Assembly: GCF_026020075.1 (NCBI RefSeq)
Contig: NZ_CP102772.1
Location: 4,430,501-4,494,500 of the forward strand
Reading direction: 5' to 3'
From: Bosea sp. NBC_00550
Lineage (GTDB): Bacteria > Pseudomonadota > Alphaproteobacteria > Rhizobiales > Beijerinckiaceae
Length of the DNA stretch: 64,000 bases
In this document: positions 43,561 through 51,256 of the stretch, one piece after another
Layout: each line of letters starts with the position of its first letter
How positions within the stretch are numbered: position 1 is the stretch's first letter
Made by a program: the position numbers and the translations under genes
The notes under the pieces: model-generated
The model's database searches: none
The model's input: only the letters and a program-made list of their open reading frames with translations
What the model was told of the DNA's origin: nothing

Positions 43561-43799
43561 TTCGACCTCACATGCTCCCTGCAATCCGGCCACGTTTGGG
43601 GTTTGTGGCGGCTCTTGAATTCTCGAAAAATGCCATACGCAAGCGCCCGTTACTAAGGGTGCGCTCGTGGGGGTATGGGGGACAGGGCGCACCCATCGTG
43701 CACCTGTCGTAATGGCCAGTGCCGCGCTAGCCGCGCTGGCCGTAGCCATTGCAGGGACGGCCGAGGCCCGGATAATCGGGAGCGTTCACGACCCAGCCC

Positions 43800-44132
43800 T
43801 TAGTGCAGCAGATGCCTGGTCTGCTCGCGCGCAAGCCGTTCGGCTTCCTCGCGGGGCAGGCCTTCGTCGTATTCGAGGATGCCGGCGCGTTCCTCAAATG
43901 CGGCGATCTGGTCTTCGAGGGTTAGCCCTTCCGGAGCCATTGGCTTGGCGATGAGATGAGGTTCCGGAGGTGTTCGATCCAGGGGCGTCGCAAAATCTGT
44001 TTTGGAGGTAGGGGCTGCTACATCTGCTAAATCCGCTACGCTTCCGGTCTTTTCTGCGCGAAACGTAGCAGGATTAGCAAACGTAGCCGGGGCATCTTCA
44101 GCTTCGATTTCGAAGAACGGCCGGTACGCCAT
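43800..44132 (-). CDS. Small acidic protein after DUF3987 gene
   Basis: This 110-residue protein ends in a helical acidic part (LTLEDQIAAFEERAGILEYD, then LPREEAERLAREQ). Its ATG overlaps the stop of the DUF3987 gene in a TAATG junction, so it is translationally coupled. Such proteins commonly follow DUF3987 genes in phage-like islands. Function is unknown. Confidence 0.65.
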   Translation of the reverse strand: MAYRPFFEIEAEDAPATFANPATFRAEKTGSVADLADVAAPTSKTDFATPLDRTPPEPHLIAKPMAPEGLTLEDQIAAFEERAGILEYDEGLPREEAERLAREQTRHLLH

Positions 44133-45667
44133 TACTCTCCTCCATCATCGAGAAGCAGGAAACGCTTAGGCCGGGCGTTGATCTCACGAACCCAGCCGTG
44201 AGCTAGAAGTAGGGTGGTCGCATCATCGGCTGCGGCTTTGGTCCGGGTGGCTGTCGGTCCCAGCTGCAAGATTTCTCGAAAGCCAATCTCCGGTCTATCA
44301 CGCGCGCGCAGCCAATCGAGCAACGTCTGAGCACGCATCAGCTTCGGGTCGAGACGCGACGCATGGGCAAGACGCAGCGCCTCGCGCAGATACCAGCCTG
44401 CCAGGGCGATGCCGCACAGCATGGATGCGAGCCCGATGTGATCCGTGTATCCCTTCTCCACAGCAGCGATGACGGCCGCGATGCGAGCGGCGTTTTCCGC
44501 CGCCTTTGCCGCGACATCTCGAATGAGCTTGAGATCACCTTCGGGACCGCTCTGGGCCTCGACGTGGTTGAAGAACGCAATCCATTTTGCCTCGGCCTCG
44601 GCCGACATGTTTAGTGTGACCGGGTCGAGTTCGTTGGCGCCGCCGGAAAGGCTGCGCGCAGGCCTCTCCAGCAAGGCCAAGACCCGCTTGCCGTAGTCAG
44701 AGATGGCATGCTCCTGATCAAGGCTCGCGGTCCTGTAGAGCCGCTTTCCGGCGATCGAGAGCGGCGCCGCCAGCAGCACGCGCGAGAGCAAGCCTTGATC
44801 GCGCAGGGTCCGGTCGGAGAGGAAGCCACCCGCTGCCTCGGGCTGGACCATAAGATGCGCAGAGAGCCGACGCCCCGACAGGAGCGTGATGCCGTCGCCA
44901 GCGCGGATGCGGACAGCGCCATTTCCATCCCACAGCCCGGACAGCATCGCGGCCGTGCGGAGGCGGTTAGCATCGTCCATGCCGTGGCCGGCAGTGAATT
45001 GCCCCCCCTCGGCTGAAAAGACGCCGAGAGCCCCGTGCATGTGGCGCCAGTTCTTTGTCAAGCCATCGGGCGTGATGTCGCCAGATGTCAGGACAGGCGA
45101 CAACGGCCGTCGTGGCTCGTCGCCGAGATCGGCAAGACGATCACGCCGTTCGTCATGGTCGATCTTTGCATCATTCTCGATCTTGCGCTTCGTCGCGGCC
45201 CAAGCGGCAAAATCGATCTTCCATTCCCGGAAAAGAATGTCGTGGTCCTCGCGAAGGCGCTTTTCATGCGTCCGAACAGGCCAGTTGGATTCATTGTCAG
45301 CGCTAGATTTCCTGTCGCCGGATGCGGCGATGGTGACTAGGAACAGACTACAGGGCCGAACCTGGCCGTAGGGCAAGCGCACGTCGTAGTGGGCCTGAGC
45401 TGCCAGCGCCGCTGTGCCGAGCACGGACTGAGCGGCAAGCTCGATCGGCGCCTGCACCTTCGCCGAGATCGCCTCAGCAGCCTGCCGAAGACAAGGCCCA
45501 AGGCTAGCGACAGGATAGGGCGCTGCGGCGGCAGGCTGCGGGAACAGGGGCAAGGGCCGATCGGAATACTGGCGCCGAACCTGTTCTCTCCGGCTAAGGA
45601 GCAGAGCCGGCGCCAATTGCGCCGGCTTGAGGGAAAGGTCGGTAAGGTCGATCGGATCAAAGGCCAT
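44132..45667 (-). CDS. DUF3987 / YfjI-like primase-helicase-type protein
   Basis: This 511-residue protein matches the DUF3987 family found in prophages, satellites and islands. Typical segments are PIELAAQSVLGTAALAAQ, LFLVTIAASGDRKSSAD (in the place of a Walker A loop, degenerate), GVFSAEGGQFTAGHGM and RRLSAHLMVQPEAA. Family members are thought to act in replication as helicase or primase-like proteins; the exact activity is not established. It overlaps its upstream neighbour by ATGA and its downstream neighbour by TAATG, so the block is one operon. Confidence 0.82.
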   Translation of the reverse strand: MAFDPIDLTDLSLKPAQLAPALLLSRREQVRRQYSDRPLPLFPQPAAAAPYPVASLGPCLRQAAEAISAKVQAPIELAAQSVLGTAALAAQAHYDVRLPYGQVRPCSLFLVTIAASGDRKSSADNESNWPVRTHEKRLREDHDILFREWKIDFAAWAATKRKIENDAKIDHDERRDRLADLGDEPRRPLSPVLTSGDITPDGLTKNWRHMHGALGVFSAEGGQFTAGHGMDDANRLRTAAMLSGLWDGNGAVRIRAGDGITLLSGRRLSAHLMVQPEAAGGFLSDRTLRDQGLLSRVLLAAPLSIAGKRLYRTASLDQEHAISDYGKRVLALLERPARSLSGGANELDPVTLNMSAEAEAKWIAFFNHVEAQSGPEGDLKLIRDVAAKAAENAARIAAVIAAVEKGYTDHIGLASMLCGIALAGWYLREALRLAHASRLDPKLMRAQTLLDWLRARDRPEIGFREILQLGPTATRTKAAADDATTLLLAHGWVREINARPKRFLLLDDGGE

Positions 45668-45906
45668 CAGCGGGCGATCCCCTTGCTATCGGCGAGCGCG
45701 CCGAGGTCATTGACGACACCAGCGACGGCCTTAGCGCGGGCGATCATGCAGGCGAGGGAATAACGGAAGCCGGCGTTGTCGCCGACCTCCAGAAAGTCGC
45801 GCGCCATCGTCGCGTTCATGGCGAGGAGCGACAGGTGTTCGGAAAGGAACGCGCCGGTATCGCAGGCCGGGGCGGTCTGCTGGTTCTGTTGCGAGGTCGT
45901 CTGCAT
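45667..45906 (-). CDS. Small hypothetical protein in satellite operon
   Basis: This 79-residue, mostly helical protein contains ACDTGAFLSEHLSLLAMNAT and YSLACMIARAKAVAGVV. Its ATG (45906) overlaps the previous stop in TGATG, and its own stop overlaps the DUF3987 start. Function is unknown; the place in the operon suggests a replication or regulatory accessory. Confidence 0.6.
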   Translation of the reverse strand: MQTTSQQNQQTAPACDTGAFLSEHLSLLAMNATMARDFLEVGDNAGFRYSLACMIARAKAVAGVVNDLGALADSKGIAR

Positions 45907-46088
45907 CAACGCACCGCCTGCGACCCGAGGCCGGCAAGATGAGCGACGGTGGCTGCGTGCAACTCGCTGATGGCGAACCGCCGCTGGAGCCGGTTGATGA
46001 TGAGGGCCGGTGTGCTATGTTCGGGATTGCACGCTGCCGAGCTATGCGCCCTGGCCGGCGTCGCGGGGTTCATCTGTTTCAGGTGCAT
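45906..46088 (-). CDS. Small hypothetical protein in satellite operon
   Basis: This 60-residue basic protein (MHLKQMNPATPARAHSSAAC ... RLQRRFAISELHAATVAHLA) starts two bases after the AlpA-like stop codon, and its stop overlaps the next start. The AAGG of the overlapping AlpA end could serve as its ribosome binding site. It is not recognised. Confidence 0.5.
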   Translation of the reverse strand: MHLKQMNPATPARAHSSAACNPEHSTPALIINRLQRRFAISELHAATVAHLAGLGSQAVR

Positions 46089-46090
46089 GA

Positions 46091-46303
46091 TCAGGCCGCC
46101 TTCCCCTGGTTGGAGGAGGACCGCACCGGCAGCGAAGCCAGCCAGTCGTTGGCGTCCTTGGTGGTGATCAGGAGATGCGCGCCGAGCCGGCGAGCCTTCA
46201 GCCGTCCACAGGACATATGCTCGAACGCGGCGGAGCGGCTGATACCGTAGCGCTTGAGAAAATCACGAAGCTTCATGGCTTCGGGTGTGTCGTGATTAGG
46301 CAT
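46091..46303 (-). CDS. AlpA/excisionase-like HTH protein
   Basis: This 70-residue DNA-binding protein has MKLRDFLKRYGISRSAAFEH (a MerR-like winged helix) and RRLGAHLLITTKDANDWLAS. AlpA proteins are regulators and excision factors of P4-like and PICI satellites and act on the integrase promoter. A GCGAGG box supports the ATG at 46303; the open frame extends 12 codons upstream without support. It heads the operon leading to the primase-like gene. Confidence 0.75.
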   Translation of the reverse strand: MPNHDTPEAMKLRDFLKRYGISRSAAFEHMSCGRLKARRLGAHLLITTKDANDWLASLPVRSSSNQGKAA

Positions 46304-46403
46304 TTGTGCCTCGCATTCCCACCCGCGGAGCCAGCACAATTGCTGCGAACCGGTGTGGTTGAATGCGACTGGGCACTGCCAGCACCCACCTTAACAGGGG
46401 GGG

Positions 46404-47228
46404 TTATTTCTTCTTGTCTGGCTGCGTCTTCTGCGGCGGATTTCTGCGACGTGCGCGGGCCGCAACTTTGGTGATGGCAGTGGCATCGGCCGTCCGGGCA
46501 GACAGCAATACGGCGTGCTTCAGGATGTTTTGCGCGATGGCGTTCGGATCGTCCGTCCCGAGCTTCTTTGCCAAGAAATCAATGTAGCGTTGACGTCCAT
46601 CGAAGACAGACTGTGCCCCAGCGTCGGCGCTAATACCGGAAGCAAGTTCCTGATGCCATTTACCAACGAGTACGCCAAATTTCGACGCGCCGCCGGCCAA
46701 TGTGTCGGCGAGGAATCCGAAGTTCTTTTCGATGACCGCAAGAGCTTGCTTCTTCAGCATTCCTCCGCCGACCATGATGTCCACCGCCAATGCGACATGT
46801 GCTCTGGCCTCCCAAAGGTCACTGCTGAGCATGGGTCTATGGCGCACCTTTTTGGGTGCCAGAGAATAGTGGACGGTGCCGCGATCAAGGTCACTGAGCG
46901 ATGAGGTGAATCGCATCAGCTCGTGCACTAGGAAAGGCGAGATTTTCTGCTTGGCAAAATGAACAAATATCGTCTCCATTGCCTGCACCATGCGAGCTCG
47001 ATCTCGTGGAGGTCTATCCTCGGAAACCTCTGAGAAAAGCGCGCGCTCCAATCCCGATTCGACTTCGCCCAGATCCTCGAAGTGCCGTCGAGCCACCTTC
47101 TCAGCGAACGACCCCCAAGGCCGAACGCAACCCGCTGGCGGGTTGAATGGGATGCCTAAACGCCAATGAAGAGCTTCCTCCTGCGAGAAAGTAACAGCGA
47201 TAGACGCTGAAATCGTGGGAAAGCCCAA
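46404..47228 (-). CDS. Hypothetical protein between integrase and AlpA genes
   Basis: This open frame of 274 residues has coherent coding character (GSFAEKVARRHFEDLGEVES, HFAKQKISPFLVHELMRFTS, LGTDDPNAIAQNILKHAV) and a basic tail RRRNPPQKTQPDKKK. The start is uncertain: 47228 is a TTG without a clear box. No family is recognised, and no transmembrane or signal segment is seen. In satellites this position often holds regulatory or phage-interference genes, but nothing in the sequence proves that here. Confidence 0.55.
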   Translation of the reverse strand: MGFPTISASIAVTFSQEEALHWRLGIPFNPPAGCVRPWGSFAEKVARRHFEDLGEVESGLERALFSEVSEDRPPRDRARMVQAMETIFVHFAKQKISPFLVHELMRFTSSLSDLDRGTVHYSLAPKKVRHRPMLSSDLWEARAHVALAVDIMVGGGMLKKQALAVIEKNFGFLADTLAGGASKFGVLVGKWHQELASGISADAGAQSVFDGRQRYIDFLAKKLGTDDPNAIAQNILKHAVLLSARTADATAITKVAARARRRNPPQKTQPDKKK

Positions 47229-47324
47229 ACTGCACCTGGAAATGACACCGTGGGGAGAACAGGGAAACCAAGCGGTGCAACTCGGCTTGTCGGCTGGCCG
47301 GCCTATCCCTGCCCGTCTGGCCCG

Positions 47325-48547
47325 CTACCAGGCCTTCGCTGGTGAGAGCGGAACGATTTTGGCATCTGCCTTCGGCGTGCTGATGAAACGGCTCCAAGCT
47401 TCCATGAGCTTCCGCCGCTTTTCCAATGCGTCGCCGCGTCTATAGGCCTGCTCGGCCTCGTCACCTACCGTGTGCGAAAGTGCCGCCTCGGCTATCTCGC
47501 GAGCGAACGGCGTGCACTCGCCGCACCAATCCCGGAATGATGACCGGAAGCCGTGCTGAGTGAATGCAGACGCGCCCATTCGGCGAAGCAGCATTTCCAT
47601 AGCCATGCCCGAAAGTGGTCGGTCGGGCTTCTGACCCGGGAATACAAAAGCGCTGATCTTAGCGGCCGCCTGCTTCTCGATCACATGAAGCGCGGCCGCG
47701 CTTAGGGGTACCCGATGGGCCTTGCCGCCCTTCATACGCTCAGGCGGAACCGTCCAGATTTTCAGTTTCAAGTCGATCTCGTCCCACCGTGCGCCGAGCG
47801 CTTCGTTGGATCGACTGGCATTGAGAATCGCGAACTCCAGGGCAGTAGCGGCGGTCGCGTCGCGCTGGCGAAGTTCGGCAACAAAATCAGGCACGTCGGG
47901 ATAGGGCATGGCGGCGTGGTGGCCGCGCGAAAGCTTTCTCCGCTGAGACAGCAGCTCTTTCAAATGGCCGCGCCATCGCGCTGGGTTTTCCCAAGGCGAG
48001 CGAATCTCGTTTTTGGCCTTCGCAGCCGCCAACACTCTCTCGATCCGCCCGCGCACGCGGGACGCTGTCTCCTGTTTTGTGTGCCACAACGGCTGGAGGA
48101 TCTTAAGGATGTCCTCGGTGGTGATATCGCCCAGCACTTTCCCCCGGATCGGTTCGGCGTAGTGCACCAGCGCCCGCTTCCACTGAGCTTGATGCCGGAC
48201 GTTTTTGTAGCCGGGCAGGATGGAGACGAGCATGTCATCAGCGAACTCGCCGAACGTCATCGGCTTCTTTTCTGCGGCGGCCGCTTTCTTGAACTCGATC
48301 GGGTTGACGCCGGACGATACGAGCTTCCGCGCTACAGACGCGGCCTCACGAGCCTCAGCGAGAGAAGTCCTGCTGATGCCGCCCAGCCCCAATTCCTTCA
48401 GCTTGCCTGCCAGCGGAACAGGAACAGCCAGCGGCGAGCGCCAGTTGCGTCGATCACGAGATAGAGCCCATCGCCATCGCTATGGCGGCCGGGCTTCGTC
48501 AGCGTCGTGACGCTTCGAGCCGAGAGCTTCTTGACTGATCGCGCCAT
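47325..48547 (-). pseudogene. P4-type tyrosine integrase, frameshifted
   Basis: The gene starts at the ATG at 48547 with MARSVKKLSARSVTTLTKPG and GLYLVIDATGARRWLFLFRW, the usual N-terminal DUF4102 arm domain. At 48407-48406 the frame shifts: CAGGCAAG occurs where CAGGGCAAG would keep the frame, and without the extra G a TGA follows at once. From there the other frame continues GKLKE and GLGGISRTSLAEAREAASVA to the end. The catalytic domain is complete: NASRSNEALGARW (Arg), QHGFRSSFRDWC (His-x2-Arg) and the distal ALSHTVGDEAEQAYRR (His and Tyr). The combined length, about 406 residues, is normal. It is either a real one-base loss or a sequencing error. Confidence 0.85.
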
Positions 48548-48559
48548 GCCGCCCGAATC

Positions 48560-48580
48560 TACCCCAACATTTACCCCAAC
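48560..48580 (+). repeat. Right copy of 21-bp island-end repeat
   Basis: It is identical to 21778-21798, in the same orientation. It lies 12 bp upstream of the integrase ATG and 119 bp inside attR, fitting an arm-type binding site that could also let the integrase control its own promoter. Confidence 0.7.
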
Positions 48581-48699
48581 GCGCGACGCAGATCGTAGCA
48601 GACGGATATGGACTGGTACAGCATGTTGCCGCTTTGCGCTGTCCTAAATACCCGGTTTTGTCGGACTTATGTGGATTATGGCGGACTGCAGTTTAGCGT

Positions 48700-48715
48700 C
48701 CTTCCGGGACGCCAT
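48700..48715 (+). other. attR: right attachment site of the island
   Basis: This is a perfect 16-bp copy of the tRNA-Arg 3' end (CCTTCCGGGACGCCAT, as at 21709). The bases to the left do not continue the tRNA, so this is the attachment-site half left at the far end after integration. Confidence 0.9.
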
Positions 48716-48817
48716 TCGACAGTTCGCATGAGAGCGGCCACGTTGTTCTCCAGCGTCTCGTCAAGGCGCCGGCCATTCCGGATTCCCCTTCTCGGCGCGG
48801 TGCTTTAAGCAACGTTC

Positions 48818-49405
48818 ATGGAGAACGTGACGCCGCAAGAACTCTTCATCCATGTCCGCATCGTCATGGGCATGGTCATCGGCCTCGGTATCACCCGGAT
48901 GCTGGCCGGCATTGCCGGCTTCATCCAGCATCCCGGCCGCCACCGCGTCTCGTTGCTGCACATGCTCTGGGTCGGCTCGATCCTGCTGGAGCTGGTGCTG
49001 TTCTGGTGGTGGGAGTTCGGGCTCTCGCGCATTCCGGGCTGGAGCTTCGGCATCTACCTGTTCCTGATCGGCTATGCCGTGGTCCTCTATCTGCTCTCGG
49101 CGCTGCTCTTTCCGGACAACATCTCGGAATACGCCGGCTACGAGGATTTCTTCATCAGGCGCCGGCGCTGGTTCTTCGGCCTGATGGCGGCGGCGTTCCT
49201 GCTCGACATCGTCGACACGCTGATCAAGGGCAGCGAGCACTGGAGCCAGCTCAGCGGCGACTATCTCATCCAGGTCCCGATCGGGCTGCTGCTATGCCTC
49301 GTCGCCTTCGTTTCCGCCCGGCGCTCGGTCCAGATCGCGCTGGCATCCGTGCACATCGGCTATCAGGCTTACTGGATCGGGCGCGTCGTCTACACGATGG
49401 GCTGA
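48818..49405 (+). CDS. Hypothetical multi-pass membrane protein
   Basis: This 195-residue protein has about five to six transmembrane helices, with VRIVMGMVIGLGITRMLAGI, LLHMLWVGSILLELVLFWWW and IPVGLLLCLVAF-like segments, and a short hydrophilic loop (EYAGYEDFFIRRRRW). Unknown function. It is the first backbone gene after the island and may once have lain directly downstream of tRNA-Arg. Confidence 0.75.
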   Translation: MENVTPQELFIHVRIVMGMVIGLGITRMLAGIAGFIQHPGRHRVSLLHMLWVGSILLELVLFWWWEFGLSRIPGWSFGIYLFLIGYAVVLYLLSALLFPDNISEYAGYEDFFIRRRRWFFGLMAAAFLLDIVDTLIKGSEHWSQLSGDYLIQVPIGLLLCLVAFVSARRSVQIALASVHIGYQAYWIGRVVYTMG

Positions 49406-49421
49406 CGCCGCGCGAACAGGT

Positions 49422-49931
49422 TCAGCGCTCGGCGAAGGGCGCGAAATGCCTGGCGACCTGCCGGTAGACGCCCTGCTTGAACGGGATGATCAGCTCCGGC
49501 GTCTCGTCGAGCCGCGCCCAGCGCCAGGCGTCGAACTCGGCCTTGTGGCCGCCCGCCGGGGTGAGGATGTTGATCTCGTCATCGGCGCCGACGAAGCGGA
49601 AGGCGAACCATTTCTGCGTCTGGCCGCGCCAGCGGCCTTTCCAGGCCTCCTTGCCGATATCGCCGGGCAAATCGTAGGTCAGCCAGCCTGGTGCCTCGGC
49701 GAGCAGCTCGACGGAGGTGACGTTGGTTTCCTCCATGAGCTCGCGGCGGGCGGCCTCCAGCGGGGTTTCGCCCTTGTCGATCCCGCCCTGCGGCATCTGC
49801 CAGGCATGGCCCGGCGCGACATGCTCGCGCTTCGTCTTGTCGGCGCGCCGGCCGATGAAGACGAGCCCCTCGGCATTGAACAAGGCGAGCCCGACGCAGG
49901 GACGATAGCCTTCGGGGGCGGTCTCGGTCAT
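49422..49931 (-). CDS. rppH: RNA pyrophosphohydrolase RppH
   Basis: This 169-residue Nudix hydrolase removes pyrophosphate from mRNA 5' ends and starts their decay (related also to Ap4A hydrolases). The Nudix box is visible from GGIDKGETPLEAARRELMEE, and the N-terminal YRPCVGLALFNAEG and WQMPQGG are typical of the family. Its ATG overlaps the stop of the polysaccharide deacetylase gene (ATGA), placing it at the end of a long minus-strand block. Confidence 0.93.
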   Translation of the reverse strand: MTETAPEGYRPCVGLALFNAEGLVFIGRRADKTKREHVAPGHAWQMPQGGIDKGETPLEAARRELMEETNVTSVELLAEAPGWLTYDLPGDIGKEAWKGRWRGQTQKWFAFRFVGADDEINILTPAGGHKAEFDAWRWARLDETPELIIPFKQGVYRQVARHFAPFAER

Positions 49932-51151
49932 CGCTGCGATCCGGTGGAGAGTGATCCGGTGGTCTTGGGGCTGCGGAAGCCGCGCGCGGCGCTGACGGGG
50001 ACGAGCGCGATCTTCTTGGCTTCCAATGATTGGGCCCAGCGATTGATCCGCTCGATCGAGACCGGCAGGGCGCTGGCCGAGGCGACGACGATGCCCTGAT
50101 CGCGTGCCAGCGCTTCCAGCGCTGCGAGCTCCTTGTCGATGGCGTCGGCGCGGGTGACGGAATCGATAACCCGGTCGATCTTCAAGGCGGGGATCTGTGC
50201 GCGCGTGGCGGAGGCGGCCAGCAAGCTGCGCGGCGAGGAACCATCGTCGACGACCATCAGGCCGCGGCCCGCAAGCTCGCGCAGGATCGGCGAGAGGGCG
50301 CCTTCGTCCGAGGTCAAACGGCCGCCGAGGAAATTGACGATGCCGACATAGCCGGTGAAGCGGCCGAGCGACCAGTGCAGCCTGTCGAGATTGTCCTGCG
50401 CCTTGGGCCCGGTCAGCAGCGTATGCGGGCCGGGGTCGTTGTCGGGATAGTCGAAAGGCTCCATCGGCAATTGCAGGAAGATCTCGTGGCCTTCGCTGCG
50501 GGCGCGCTGGACAGTGCGTTCGAGCTCGGTGCCATAGGGCGCGAAGGCCAGCGAGACCGGCCCGGGCAGCTTGGCGATGGCGTCGGCGGTGCCATTCTGG
50601 CTGATGCCGAGGCCGCCGATGAGCAGGGCGATGCGGCCGGCCGGTTTCGCCCCCGGCTCCGGGCCGAGGGGGCGGGCATAGATCTTCGCAGGCGTCGCGC
50701 CGTCCGCGCCGAGCTTCGGCAGCAGGCCGTAGCGGGTGCGTTCGGTGAGGCGGCTGTCGGGGGCGGAAGCAAGCTTGATGGCGCCGGCTTCGTCGGGAAC
50801 GGTGATGATGATGGCGCCGGGCGCATCCTCGCCCGCGCGCACCACCGTCACGCCGGCGCTGTTCTCGAGCTGCGCAGCGCTCGCCGGCCCGCGCGAGGCG
50901 GCAAGAGGCGTATCGTTGCTGGGCGGGATGGAGGCGACGGGGGCCGCCCGCTTTTCTATGGAGGCGACGGCGACGGGCTCGCCGCCTTCTGGGTCGCGGC
51001 GGATCGCAGCAACCAGCAGGAGGCCGAGTATCACGGTACCGACGCAGGCTGCGGCTGCAGTCGCAGACCAGCGGCCCCACGGCTTGCCGGAGGGCGCGGC
51101 TCGATCCTGGCCGAGCGGCCGATTGAGCTCCGTCAGCGGCGTTCCGGCCAA
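49928..51151 (-). CDS. Divergent polysaccharide deacetylase (DUF610/YibQ-like)
   Basis: This 407-residue protein has one N-terminal transmembrane helix (about 30-50), a variable linker, and a C-terminal deacetylase-like barrel with GRIALLIGGLGISQNGTADA, EIFLQLPMEPFDYPDNDPGP and LMVVDDGSSPRSLL. The family is related to carbohydrate esterase 4 but diverged; the substrate is not established. The start is a TTG at 51151 behind a GAGG box. It sits 105 bp after ctpA and overlaps rppH, an arrangement common in Hyphomicrobiales. Confidence 0.85.
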   Translation of the reverse strand: MAGTPLTELNRPLGQDRAAPSGKPWGRWSATAAAACVGTVILGLLLVAAIRRDPEGGEPVAVASIEKRAAPVASIPPSNDTPLAASRGPASAAQLENSAGVTVVRAGEDAPGAIIITVPDEAGAIKLASAPDSRLTERTRYGLLPKLGADGATPAKIYARPLGPEPGAKPAGRIALLIGGLGISQNGTADAIAKLPGPVSLAFAPYGTELERTVQRARSEGHEIFLQLPMEPFDYPDNDPGPHTLLTGPKAQDNLDRLHWSLGRFTGYVGIVNFLGGRLTSDEGALSPILRELAGRGLMVVDDGSSPRSLLAASATRAQIPALKIDRVIDSVTRADAIDKELAALEALARDQGIVVASASALPVSIERINRWAQSLEAKKIALVPVSAARGFRSPKTTGSLSTGSQR

Positions 51152-51256
51152 GGTCAGCCGTCCTCAAGGTTGCGACGCGGACCCGAATCAGTGGCCCGCG
51201 CGCTAGTCTTGTCGCCTAAGAAGCCCGCCGTCGAGCCCGAAGGCTCCCCTGTAGGC

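Larger units (their letters stand above)
21725..48715. mobile_element. 27-kb genomic island in tRNA-Arg
   Basis: The borders are a 16-bp duplicated tRNA end. A tyrosine integrase gene lies at the right end, and a 21-bp direct repeat lies inside both borders. The contents are typical accessory genes: recombinase fragment, AlpA-like protein, primase-like DUF3987 protein, terminase small subunit, autotransporters, insertion sequences and many small unknown proteins. Parts are AT-richer than the backbone, notably 41840-43170. The integrase is frameshifted and the terminase gene has an internal stop, so the element is probably immobile now. No conjugation genes are visible. Confidence 0.92.

Noticed and set aside
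43667..43954. Plus-strand frame with a signal-peptide-like start
   Set aside because: It lies partly antisense to the 43800 gene and loses coherence after about 35 residues; there is no good ribosome binding site.
48690..48723. Second tRNA gene at the right island border
   Set aside because: Only the last 15 bases of the tRNA are present; no D or anticodon arm precedes them. It is attR.
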